Shown: positions 54,770 to 63,889 of the stretch, piece by piece | Position numbering within the stretch: the first letter of the stretch is position 1 | How the letters are laid out: each line of letters begins with the position of its first letter | Assembly: GCA_035450685.1 (NCBI GenBank) | Contig: DAOTNF010000008.1 | Coordinates: 28,111 to 92,110 of the forward strand | Direction: 5' to 3' | DNA length: 64,000 bases | Source: Syntrophosphaera sp035450685 | GTDB taxonomy: Bacteria; Cloacimonadota; Cloacimonadia; Cloacimonadales; Cloacimonadaceae | The notes under the pieces: generated by a model | Told to the model about the DNA's origin: nothing | Seen by the model: only the letters and a program-made list of their open reading frames with translations | Databases searched by the model: none | Position numbers and translations under genes: made by a program

Positions 54770-56554
54770 ATGGATGTGAGGGATAAGATAAACTCATTGG
54801 GATGGTTGCGGGATGACATCATCGGCCGCAACTTCAGCTTTAGCACTCCTTTTGGAGAAAGGCCTCTGGTCTATGCGGATTATACTGCCAGCGGCAGAGC
54901 CCTGAAAAGTATAGAGGATCACATCCAGAGAATCCTGCAAATATACGCGAACACCCACACGGAAGACGATTTTTCGGGATCTGTCACGACCAGGCTGTAC
55001 AGAGAGTCTGAGGAGGTCATCAAAAGGCTTGTCAATGCAGGACCAGATGGCAGAATTATCTTTGCGGGGTCAGGCACCACCGGAGCCATCACAAAGCTGC
55101 AACAGATCCTGGGCGTCTATTGCCCTCCCGCAACTAAGGAAAATCTTGAGCGTGACATCAAAGCCTGCCTGGGCGATTATTCTGGCGAAGCGGAGTGCGA
55201 CAAACGCTTGCTGAACCACTTCCGCACCCATAGTCCAATCGTTTTTGTGGGCCCTTACGAACATCACTCCAATGAAATCATGTGGAGACAGACTTTTTGT
55301 GAGATAATGGAAATCCCCCTGGGGGCAGACGATGGCATTGATCTGGCAAAACTCGAGGAAGCTGTCTCTGATCCAGCCCATTCCGGACGTTTTAAGATCG
55401 GTTCTTTTTCGGCAACCTCAAACGTGACCGGATTGAAGACGGATGTCTATGAAGTAGCAAAAATACTGCACCGGCACGGCGCGATCGCTTGTTTCGACTT
55501 TGCGGCTTGCGCGCCGTATCTGGAAATAGACATGAACAAGGACGCGGAGAGCTATTTCGACGCAATTTTCCTGTCTCCCCACAAGTTTCTTGGCGGGCCT
55601 GGAACCAGAGGGATTTTGGTGATCAATAAAAACATTTATCCCGCCAATCTTCCCCCCACAGTGGCTGGAGGCGGAACGGTTGAATTCGTCTCAGAAAGCC
55701 GGGACGATTATATCCAGGACATCGAAACAAGAGAAAAGGCAGGCACTCCGGGAATCATCCAGGATATGCGGGCGGGACTGGCATTTCAACTAAAGGAAAA
55801 AGTGGGCACGGACACAATCCTTGAGATCGAGGATTACTATTATAAAAAGTTCATGGATGCCTTCCATGATGAACCCGGAGTAGTGTTCTACGGTCCACTC
55901 GAATCCTCACGCAAGATTCCCATCATTCCCTTCAATATCAGGCACAAAGACAAGATCCTGCATCCGAGGCTGGTGACCCGTCTTTTCTGCGACCTGTTTG
56001 GCATTCAGACCAGGGCTGGATGCGCCTGCGCGGGGCCCTATGGCCATCGCTTGCTTAAAGTGGATGTGGAAAGGTCATCGTTCTACCGCTGCCTGATCGT
56101 GAATGCCGGATACAGCGGCATAAAACCTGGCTTTACCCGCCTGAATCTGCATTACGCTTTTGACGAAGCAGAGTTTGAATACATAGTCATGGCCCTGAAG
56201 TTCCTCATTAAATACGGACACAGGTTTTTGTCCTGCTATGTATTCGATATCAAAACCGGCAATTGGAGCTTCGATGGTTCCGGATTGTGCATTTCAGTGC
56301 CCGGCTGGCAGAAGCGGGAGCAGACTGTTAGGCTGAATCTTGAGGATGCTTACCAGGCGCCACCCTTTGAACATGTTCCCAGACCCAGTCCCACTGATGA
56401 ATTCGAGAAAGCGCTTGCGGAAGCCCACAGGATTGCCGAATCCCTGCCTGATGAGGTTGAGCTGATAAAGTTCCCGGATCAACTGCACAATCTGATGTTT
56501 TTCCACGTCCATAAGATCCAAAACTACAATCTTAAGGACGTCTGCGAAGTTTAG
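54770..56554 (+). CDS. PLP-dependent class V aminotransferase / cysteine desulfurase-like
   Basis: 594 residues from ATG 54770 (MDVRDKINSLGW) behind GAGGAAAGG; the frame is open 23 codons upstream without a site. Class V features: LVYADYTASGRALKSIEDHI, GSGTTGAITKLQQIL, the His in VGPYEHHSNEIMWRQ, Asp in AIACFDFAACAPYLEIDMN and the PLP-Lys in FDAIFLSPHKFLGGPGTRG. IQTRAGCACAGPYGHRLL resembles the flexible Cys loop of cysteine desulfurases. About 190 residues longer than IscS/SufS; the extra C-terminal part is unrecognised. Substrate unknown. No isc/suf genes are adjacent. Confidence 0.8.
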   Translation: MDVRDKINSLGWLRDDIIGRNFSFSTPFGERPLVYADYTASGRALKSIEDHIQRILQIYANTHTEDDFSGSVTTRLYRESEEVIKRLVNAGPDGRIIFAGSGTTGAITKLQQILGVYCPPATKENLERDIKACLGDYSGEAECDKRLLNHFRTHSPIVFVGPYEHHSNEIMWRQTFCEIMEIPLGADDGIDLAKLEEAVSDPAHSGRFKIGSFSATSNVTGLKTDVYEVAKILHRHGAIACFDFAACAPYLEIDMNKDAESYFDAIFLSPHKFLGGPGTRGILVINKNIYPANLPPTVAGGGTVEFVSESRDDYIQDIETREKAGTPGIIQDMRAGLAFQLKEKVGTDTILEIEDYYYKKFMDAFHDEPGVVFYGPLESSRKIPIIPFNIRHKDKILHPRLVTRLFCDLFGIQTRAGCACAGPYGHRLLKVDVERSSFYRCLIVNAGYSGIKPGFTRLNLHYAFDEAEFEYIVMALKFLIKYGHRFLSCYVFDIKTGNWSFDGSGLCISVPGWQKREQTVRLNLEDAYQAPPFEHVPRPSPTDEFEKALAEAHRIAESLPDEVELIKFPDQLHNLMFFHVHKIQNYNLKDVCEV

Positions 56555-56701
56555 ATTTCCCGCTTTGGCTGTATGCTGGATAATTCCAGCTCAGGCCAGA
56601 CGCTGACCTGTTGGGCAAGCCGTTGCAGGGGGTATGAGAGATATTAAAGAGCTTGCCTGGTAATCTGTCTGATGGGCAAATAGTGCAGAGTGCGCATTGT
56701 A

Positions 56702-56815
56702 GTGTCACATTGACACCCCGTAACAAATCCACCAAGCTATATTCTGTGTCATCACGGGCTGTCGGGGTCCTCGCCAAAGCGCGTAGCGGTTTGGTGGGGT
56801 GACTTGACCCGTGAT
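56702..56815. other. Non-coding region with nested inverted repeats
   Basis: Part of the 668-base gene-free gap 56555-57222. GTGTCA/TGACAC hairpin at 56702-56716. At 56751-56815 ATCACGGG pairs with CCCGTGAT and encloses CGCCAAAG...GTTTGGTG with an inner CGC/GCG (56772-56796). CCGTGATCCAGT occurs again at 56913. No reading frame is supported here. Possibly a REP-like or structured RNA element. Confidence 0.45.
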
Positions 56816-57009
56816 CCAGTCTTTTGAAACAACTACCCGACCCTAAAACAAACCACCCCATAACACTAATCCGCGCCTTTTATCCGCGAAAATCTGCGTG
56901 AACCGCTTGAGCCGTGATCCAGTGTTTTAAAGCCCCAATCAACCAGCCAGTCAAAAGTAACCGGAATAAATTCTTTGACAACCGCATAAATAAACCGGGA
57001 CATTCCGCA

Positions 57010-57215
57010 ATATCCTTCATAGCGCCCTCCTTCGCTGCGACTGGCTTTAGTGCCATCAACCTTAGGTCATCCTTATAAATTATAAGGTTGACCCCAGGAA
57101 GACCCACGCCGGAGAGGGGGATGCAAATGAGGGCAATCCTCCTCCATAATATATAGGTGCTACGATCAGGCTGTGGAAAGGAGGATAGGTGAAATGGTGA
57201 ACAAAAGAGATTGTG
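57010..57215 (-). repeat. Dispersed intergenic element, partial copy D
   Basis: Contains the palindrome half only: palindrome at 57065-57093 (arm GGTCATCCTTATAA, other arm with one change), the minus-strand AAGGAGGGCGCT-ATG unit with a short frame beginning MKDIAECPG, and the TATATAGGTGCTACGATCAG flank. The 11-mer block is missing. Its right end reaches to within about 8 bases of the first CRISPR repeat. Confidence 0.8.
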
Positions 57216-57222
57216 ACGTATC

Positions 57223-59157
57223 GTCACGACCCCTCTACCGGTAGAAGGAAAAATCAACGTCTTATTGACTCTACTGGAAAATCAGTTTTTAAGTCACGAC
57301 CCCTCTACCGGTAGAAGGAAAAACCAACTCTTCGGCAAGCTTTCAGTGGTTAAACCCGGAAAGTCACGACCCCTCTACCGGTAGAAGGAAAAACCAACCC
57401 GGAGCACGGATATACGCCGCCGATCCCACACGTCACGACCCCTCTACCGGTAGAAGGAAAAACCAACTCGCCGACTCATACCAGAGGCATGGGAAAGCGT
57501 CACGACCCCTCTACCGGTAGAAGGAAAAACCAACAGAAGGCGATGAGTCAACTCCCTCCTGAGTATAGGTCACGACCCCTCTACCGGTAGAAGGAAAAAC
57601 CAACTGTCTAATTCAGTGCTGTCTATGGCGCAAGAGTTATGTCACGACCCCTCTACCGGTAGAAGGAAAAACCAACATTAACTATAGATACTGGAACAAC
57701 CCAATCAATCGTCACGACCCCTCTACCGGTAGAAGGAAAAACCAACGACATTTTAATGATCTTTGTGACATTATCATTGAGTCACGACCCCTCTACCGGT
57801 AGAAGGAAAAATCAACACGCACCGAAACCACCATCGAGACGGCCAAAATGTCACGACCCCTCTACCGGTAGAAGGAAAAATCGACAAAATGTCCGACCAA
57901 GACAGTTTGGCGGACAAAAGTCACGACCCCTCTACCGGTAGAAGGAAAAATCAACTGTGTATGTAACATACACACGGGTAGAAACAGTCACGACCCCTCT
58001 ACCGGTAGAAGGAAAAATCAACATTGTGTGTCCTGGGAGGATAGTGGTGAGATGCTATTCGTCACGACCCCTCTACCGGTAGAAGGAAAAATCAACAATA
58101 ATAGCCTCATACAATATTAAAAAGTGTGGATTTAGTCACGACCCCTCTACCGGTAGAAGGAAAAATCAACCTGTTATATTCTCATAACGGCCTTCATAGG
58201 ACGGTCACGACCCCTCTACCGGTAGAAGGAAAAATCAACGGTGAACGTGTGGCAGATCTCAAGAGAGAAGAGTCACGACCCCTCTACCGGTAGAAGGAAA
58301 AATCAACGCACAGACTTATAGTAAATCTTCAGAAGAATAGTCACGACCCCTCTACCGGTAGAAGGAAAAATCAACAAGGAGAAAACATGTACACAATCGA
58401 ACTCTACTCGTCACGACCCCTCTACCGGTAGAAGGAAAAATCAACTTGGGGTAAGTGGGCTTCTAATGCAACTAAAAAGTCACGACCCCTCTACCGGTAG
58501 AAGGAAAAATCAACAATTATTAAACAAAATTAAATGCAAAAAAAGTCAGTCACGACCCCTCTACCGGTAGAAGGAAAAATCAACTGGTTTGCAGACGGGC
58601 TCTTAGTGAGGTTTTATGCCGATGTCACGACCCCTCTACCGGTAGAAGGAAAAATCAACGGGAGCTGGCTTCTACAGCGCATAGCGCTGGTAGAAAGTCA
58701 CGACCCCTCTACCGGTAGAAGGAAAAATCAACTTGCGGGCGCATTATACTGGTTGGAAACACCAACCGTCACGACCCCTCTACCGGTAGAAGGAAAAATC
58801 AACTCGTGGAGATGATGAAGTCTTTTGTTTTGCCGGAGTGAGTCACGACCCCTCTACCGGTAGAAGGAAAAATCAACTCTAAATTTATGTTGCTGGGCAA
58901 GGCTATCGAGTCACGACCCCTCTACCGGTAGAAGGAAAAATCAACTTAATGGCGTGGATTGGGCACCAGCTCGAATGTGATGTCACGACCCCTCTACCGG
59001 TAGAAGGAAAAATCAACTAATAGTAGCTTTAAAATAAAGCCACTGGTTAAAAGTCACGACCCCTCTACCGGTAGAAGGAAAAATCAACGCGTCCAGTTCG
59101 TGGACGTCCGGGAGTCCCAAAGTCACGACCCCTCTACCGGTAGAAGGAAAAATCAAC
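57223..59157 (-). CRISPR. CRISPR array 1 (28 repeats, 27 spacers)
   Basis: 36-nt repeats, plus-strand start GTCACGACCCCTCTACCGG, end AAGGAAAAATCAAC; spacers 31-39 nt. The conserved leader is on the right, so transcription is leftward and the crRNA-strand repeat begins GTTGATTTTTCC and ends GTCGTGAC. Oldest repeats are on the left: seven consecutive ones (57293-57711) have ACCAAC instead of ATCAAC and one (57850) has ATCGAC. The repeat has a perfect 12-base palindrome TCTACCGGTAGA extended by outer pairs. At least ten of the spacers carry strong internal inverted repeats. Confidence 0.99.
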
Positions 59158-59262
59158 TCCCCCTTTCAACAGCCCGCTCTGCGCCTGAGTTTGCGGAACG
59201 GTTTCCGTGAACCTCCGCAAAACAGAGGCCGTTTTGCCGAAAAACAGGCAGGTTGACGGGAA
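59158..59262 (-). promoter_or_regulatory. Leader of CRISPR array 1
   Basis: About 105 bases between the last repeat and the cas2 stop, closely similar to the sequence after array 2 (63487-63592), which fixes array polarity. It contains a conserved stem-loop at 59193-59218: GCGGA/TCCGC and GGTT/AACC with a two-base bulge. GCAGAGCGGGCTGTTG-like sequence lies next to the repeat on the crRNA strand. Confidence 0.8.
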
Positions 59263-59282
59263 CGCGATAGACAGGAGCTTTT

Positions 59283-59543
59283 TCATACGATTACACAATA
59301 CTGGTAGGCGGCATTTATGGCAAGTGTTTTTTCTTCGCAGGAAGAGCAGAGTGGAAAAATGTGCACTACCGCTTTGTCTCCCACCAGCTTTTGTATGGCG
59401 TCATACATTTCATCCAGTTCGTTGGCTGAAACCTGAATGGCAAACACAGACTCTTGCAGCCGGATCCCTTTGCTGAGCAAGAGCTTCACCAGCCGATACC
59501 TGATTTTGTCATCCGAAACGTCAAATGCAACAATTCTTTTCAT
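59283..59543 (-). CDS. cas2: CRISPR-associated endoribonuclease/adaptation protein Cas2
   Basis: 86 residues. Starts MKRIVAFDVSDDKIRYRLVK, the usual first strand with the conserved Asp, then LLLSKGIRLQESVFAIQVSA and AVVHIFPLCSSCEEKTLAIN with a C-x-x-C pair typical of some type III-linked Cas2 proteins. It forms the integrase complex with Cas1. Six bases after the fusion gene on the same strand; its stop is 21 bases from the leader. Confidence 0.95.
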   Translation of the reverse strand: MKRIVAFDVSDDKIRYRLVKLLLSKGIRLQESVFAIQVSANELDEMYDAIQKLVGDKAVVHIFPLCSSCEEKTLAINAAYQYCVIV

Positions 59544-59549
59544 AGCTGA

Positions 59550-62267
59550 CTACTTTTGATGCTTATAGGGTGTATAGGGGATGCCAATTCTCAGGCAGTT
59601 TACCAATTGCCTGCTGGCAAGGTCTATCATTTCGGACCAGGTGCGCTTACTGCCATCAGCGGTGGTAATGCGGTTGTGCATCGTGTGTTCAAATTCATTG
59701 ATATACTTGGCAAAACCGTGGCTTTCCAGCTTGCAAAACAGGCCTTTGGGGTTTTCCTTGATCAGGAAGTCATCCGGGGTTATCTGTTTCCTGTTCGCCA
59801 GAGCCAACACTATACGGTCAACCAGAAATCGATAGGGCTCCATCATGTCCGAGGCAAGGGCATAGTGTAATCCATGCCTGGCGTGAAACATCCCTTCCCA
59901 GGGTGAGAGACCGGCCGCAATCAGGGATTCGGCAACGCGGTTGTAGAGTATGGTATAGCCAAGAGAGAGCATAGCGTTAACCGGGTCAGGAGAAGGATGA
60001 TACTTTCTGCCTTGAAAGCCGAAATCATTTATCAGTTGCGCATAATGCTTCCAATATAGCGCGGCTCCCGCTCCCTCATATCCCCTGATAACTTCGGGGT
60101 CATCGCTGTTGCCACATTTCAGTTGCAGGTCTTTGATGTCTGTTGCGTCTATTTGTTTATCCCTGAGCAAAACGTATTGATTGTTCAGTTTGGCGGCGGC
60201 TATCGCCCTGATGAAGCTGAGCTCAAATTGCTCAAAGCTTAGATTGGTGGGGCTGAACATATCTTTGGGAGCTGAAATTTGGTATTTTGGATAAAAGGCT
60301 CCGATCGGCTTTCCCATTACGGAGAGAAATACAACAGGCTTCTGGAGAATTAATGCCCTGTAAATTGTTCCGGAGCTGATCCGCGGCCTTCCGATAACCA
60401 CAATTCTGCTTACCATTTTCCAGGAGAAGCGTTGGGTGTCTTCTCCACTCTCAATCAGTAACTCGCTGTCGGTGCAACGCACCGCTGTTTGCCGGGAGGT
60501 CACATACACGGGAATTCCCTGCATAAGGTCGGGAAGTATGCAGCCGCCGCCTGCGGGTTCAATTTCTTCGGCATTGCCTGCGCCATTTTCATCCGCTTCC
60601 AGCTCCGCAAGTTGAACGAAGCCAACGCTGTTGATACGGCAGCCCAGGAAGGTGATTTCTTCCTGGGGGGTGAATGCTTGGGTCTTGGCGCTGCCCAGGC
60701 GCAGCTTAAGCGGGGCGAGGACTTCGTGGATGAGGCTGGATAGCTTTTCCGCGTCCGGGTTTGATTTGTCCAAAAGCACAAAATCGTCGGCATAGCGCAC
60801 ATAGTGGAATCCGGTGCGTTTCAGTTCCCGGTCCAAAGGCAGCAGATACAGATTGGCAAGCAGGGGTGAAAGCGGGTTACCCTGCTCAAGCCCAAGCGGG
60901 CGCAGATGGATGACCTTGTTCACAAGGGTAAGGATGGGGTCGGGTCCCAGTAATCCCAGCATTTGCAGCTCAAGCACAGAGGGGGAAATGCTGTCGAAAT
61001 ATGCCTCTATATCGGCAGCCAGCCCGCATTGGAACCCCTGTTTGAATCCTCTGACTACGGCGCGCACGGCGTCCAGATATCCCCTGCCTTTGCGGTAGGC
61101 ATAAACGCAAAAATCCTGCTGTTCATCAGTGGCCTGGTAGAGAACCTCATGCAGCGCTTTGAGCAGGTGCCTTTCCATGATGTTGCGTGTTTCTATGGTT
61201 CGCTCTTTGCCAAGTTCGTTTACCAGTTTAAACTGCTTCACAGGCCCCGGGATATAGTATCCTTTTTGGAGACTGAGCTGCAGCGAACTGAGGTATTCAT
61301 CCTTGTTATGCTTTAAATCGGCGGCAGTAAGGCCATCGGGACCGGAGCTGTCCTTATCCAGGGCTTCAAAAGTTGAAGCCAGCAGTTTTGGCCGCGCGGC
61401 TTGGGCCAGGAGGGTGTGCGCCTGGGCGGGGCATTGGAAAAGTGGATTCATCGCGCTTTCTGCCAGATAGTAGAATCCCATGCCCAGCGACCTGTTTTTG
61501 CCCAGTCCCGTATATTGGCCCTCCACCAGCATCTTGCGTAAAGCCGGGTTATCGGGGACGGCAAGCTTCAGCCCTCCGCAAACTCCCCCCAGGGGCAGGT
61601 CGGCATCGTGAACGTCTATCCACGCCAAGCCAAGTTCCAGAGTCCTTACCTTGTCCAGATTGCTTTGCGGGATACCAGCCAGCAGGCATTCGTTCAAACG
61701 GGATAAAAAGAAGGGGGTATCCCAATAGCGGGCATCCAGCCAGGGGCGTTCCTTGCTCTTATTGGGACGGTGCATGCGCAGAGGGTTGTGCAGCACCAAG
61801 GTCAATTCGCTTGAGGATTGCAGCGCCGCAACCTCTTTTGACGTATATCCGCTGTCCAGGGGAACCCACTTTTCCGCTTCGCTGTTGCCGGAAAGCAGGC
61901 AGGTTAGCTCCGCGAAACTTACGTTGTCTCCCGGGCGGATATAGCTGTAGGCGGGGAAACGGAACTCACGATAGCGGTTTTTGAGCAGGCTTTCCATGCT
62001 TTTCAAAAGCAGAGGCTTGAACTCCACCGGTAAAATGAGATTGTAATAGAGCATGTCATCAGGTGAAAGCTCGGTGATGCCATTGAGTATGGGCAGGGGG
62101 TAAATGCCCATCCTGTCCAGAAAGTCCTTGCTGCCATATTCCGATGGAACATGTCCGCGCAGGAGTTCGCGGATAATGGCAGACCAATATACGCCATGGA
62201 AGAAATGCAAGCCGGCGATGCCGCGCTTTACCCTGAACCCAAATCTTAACAGATAGACATTACGCAT
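59550..62267 (-). CDS. cas6-RT-cas1: Cas6-reverse transcriptase-Cas1 fusion protein
   Basis: 905 residues, three domains. Cas6-like RNA-processing domain about 1-278, with the Gly-rich loop GQYTGLGKNRSLGMGFYYLA at 250-269. Reverse transcriptase about 290-555: motif A LAADIEAYFDSISPS (D419), GLEQGNPLSPLLANLYLLPL, and YADD at 492-495, all catalytic Asp present. An acidic/Gly linker at 555-576, then Cas1 about 577-905 with probable ligands E731 (IRGYEGAGAALYW), H795 (GMFHARHGL) and D807 (ASDMMEPYRFL). The protein should process crRNA, copy RNA and integrate spacers with Cas2. This architecture is known but rare, generally with type III systems; here no effector is present on either side. The start ATG 62267 has an AAGG site (GGGAGCAAGGC). 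Confidence 0.96.
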   Translation of the reverse strand: MRNVYLLRFGFRVKRGIAGLHFFHGVYWSAIIRELLRGHVPSEYGSKDFLDRMGIYPLPILNGITELSPDDMLYYNLILPVEFKPLLLKSMESLLKNRYREFRFPAYSYIRPGDNVSFAELTCLLSGNSEAEKWVPLDSGYTSKEVAALQSSSELTLVLHNPLRMHRPNKSKERPWLDARYWDTPFFLSRLNECLLAGIPQSNLDKVRTLELGLAWIDVHDADLPLGGVCGGLKLAVPDNPALRKMLVEGQYTGLGKNRSLGMGFYYLAESAMNPLFQCPAQAHTLLAQAARPKLLASTFEALDKDSSGPDGLTAADLKHNKDEYLSSLQLSLQKGYYIPGPVKQFKLVNELGKERTIETRNIMERHLLKALHEVLYQATDEQQDFCVYAYRKGRGYLDAVRAVVRGFKQGFQCGLAADIEAYFDSISPSVLELQMLGLLGPDPILTLVNKVIHLRPLGLEQGNPLSPLLANLYLLPLDRELKRTGFHYVRYADDFVLLDKSNPDAEKLSSLIHEVLAPLKLRLGSAKTQAFTPQEEITFLGCRINSVGFVQLAELEADENGAGNAEEIEPAGGGCILPDLMQGIPVYVTSRQTAVRCTDSELLIESGEDTQRFSWKMVSRIVVIGRPRISSGTIYRALILQKPVVFLSVMGKPIGAFYPKYQISAPKDMFSPTNLSFEQFELSFIRAIAAAKLNNQYVLLRDKQIDATDIKDLQLKCGNSDDPEVIRGYEGAGAALYWKHYAQLINDFGFQGRKYHPSPDPVNAMLSLGYTILYNRVAESLIAAGLSPWEGMFHARHGLHYALASDMMEPYRFLVDRIVLALANRKQITPDDFLIKENPKGLFCKLESHGFAKYINEFEHTMHNRITTADGSKRTWSEMIDLASRQLVNCLRIGIPYTPYKHQK

Positions 62268-62381
62268 GCCTTGCTCCCTGTATTGCTTTTGTTCACATTT
62301 CCTTGCGCGGGGGAGTGGCTGTCAAGAAAGTTTTTGACGGAGGGTGATAAATGATGGCTACGGCATCTGTTCCTTAAAGAC

Positions 62382-63486
62382 AGGCACATTCCCCTACCGG
62401 TAGAAGGAATAATCAACAGATGGATAACATATTCCTGGTAGTTATATTCGTTCTAAGTCACGACCCCTCCACCGGTAGAAAGAATAATCAACGACACGAT
62501 AAAAACGATAATATTCGTATTAGTCGTAGTGTCACGACCCCTCCACCGGTAGAAGGAATAATCAACCATCGCCTGGCTGAGAATGCCGGCGGAGATAGCG
62601 TCACGACCCCTCCACCGGTAGAAGGAATAATCAACCGACACCCCCCCAAAAAAAACTGTCCCGTTGTCACGACCCCTCCACCGGTAGAAGGAATAATCAA
62701 CTTCCCCAGAACGACCTTGAGGCGGTTGAGATAACGTCACGACCCCTCCACCGGTAGAAGGAATAATCAACTGGTCGCTATCGTGACCGTCGGCATCACT
62801 ATTCTTTTGTCACGACCCCTCCACCGGTAGAAGGAATAATCAACTGTTGCTCTCGCAGCGAGCAGCATTTCAGTTTGAAGTCACGACCCCTCCACCGGTA
62901 GAAGGAATAATCAACATCGAGGTTGCCTTCATTCTCCAGCCGCCCAATGGGTCACGACCCCTCCACCGGTAGAAGGAATAATCAACCAGGAGGGTTACGG
63001 CCCGACTGGGGTGACTCAGTCACGACCCCTCCACCGGTAGAAGGAATAATCAACATCCACCTGGATCCTCCAAGCAGAGGAAACTCAGAGTCACGACCCC
63101 TCCACCGGTAGAAGGAATAATCAACGTTGCGCCACGCCAGGGAGCAAAAGACGGCATGTCACGACCCCTCCACCGGTAGAAGGAATAATCAACGATATTC
63201 TGAACGACCTGGCGACTCACATGGGTTCTGCCATGTCACGACCCCTCCACCGGTAGAAGGAATAATCAACTTGGACCACAATAACAGAAATACTCATAGG
63301 AGGAAGTCACGACCCCTCCACCGGTAGAAGGAATAATCAACCCAGTATCCCGCCGTCGGATGACACCGGCATCAGTCACGACCCCTCCACCGGTAGAAGG
63401 AATAATCAACGGAGTCTATGCCCCAATCAATTATCAGGAATCAACGATTCGTCACGACCCCTCCACCGGTAGAAGGAATAATCAAC
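62382..63486 (-). CRISPR. CRISPR array 2 (16 repeats, 15 spacers)
   Basis: 36-nt repeats, plus-strand start GTCACGACCCCTCCACCGG, end AAGGAATAATCAAC. They differ from array 1 at two positions. The leftmost copy (62382-62417) has a degenerate 5' half and 62457 has one change, as expected for the leader-distal end. Spacers are 30-41 nt. Read leftward toward the cas genes. The T-to-C difference in the stem (plus strand) turns a U-A pair into U-G in the crRNA, so the hairpin is kept. Confidence 0.99.
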
Positions 63487-63592
63487 TCCCCCTTCCAACA
63501 GCCCGCTCTGCGCCTGTGTTTGCGGAGAGGTTTCCGTGAACCTCCGCAAAACGCAGTGCTTTTTGCCAAATAAATGGCAGGTTGACGGGAAT
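63487..63592 (-). promoter_or_regulatory. Leader of CRISPR array 2
   Basis: About 106 bases closely matching leader 1, then divergent. Same stem-loop at 63522-63547 (GCGGA/TCCGC, GGTT/AACC, bulge GA instead of AC). The stretch 63593-63794 beyond it holds nothing I can identify. Confidence 0.8.
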
Positions 63593-63794
63593 CCCGTTAA
63601 AAGAAGGGCAAGTCATATTTTTACATTGCGTATGAGGCTCAAAATCCGTCAAGTTAAAAAATGAGGTTCGATTCAAATAAAGTGGCTGATTGCTGTTTAC
63701 CGAAAAATGGCTTGTTCCCAGTCCCGCTTCAGGGGAAAAACTCAGTGCATTACTTGCCGCACATAGTATTAATCACTTAAATTCCCGCTTTCAT

Positions 63795-63889
63795 TTCATA
63801 GCTCCATCCTTTGCTGCCATAGGCTTTGCCGCCATCATCCTTAGGTCATCCTTATAAATTATAAGGTTGACCTAAGGAAAACATAGGCA
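63795..63889 (-). repeat. Dispersed intergenic element, partial copy E
   Basis: Palindrome at 63844-63872 with the adjoining AAAGGATGGAGCT-ATG unit on the minus strand; here the ATG is followed after one codon by a stop. The 11-mer block and the distal flank are missing. It ends directly at the first 29-nt repeat of the putative third array. Confidence 0.75.

Noticed and set aside
57756..58815. Open reading frames running through CRISPR array 1 with repeated HDPSTGRRKNQ-like peptides
   Set aside because: They are translations of the 36-nt repeats; no ribosome site, and spacers change the frame at random.
57259..59121. Spacers matching other sequences in this window (self-targeting)
   Set aside because: None noticed by eye; an exact search was not possible here.
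62420..63327. Open frames on both strands of CRISPR array 2
   Set aside because: Same artefact: repeated translation of CRISPR repeats.
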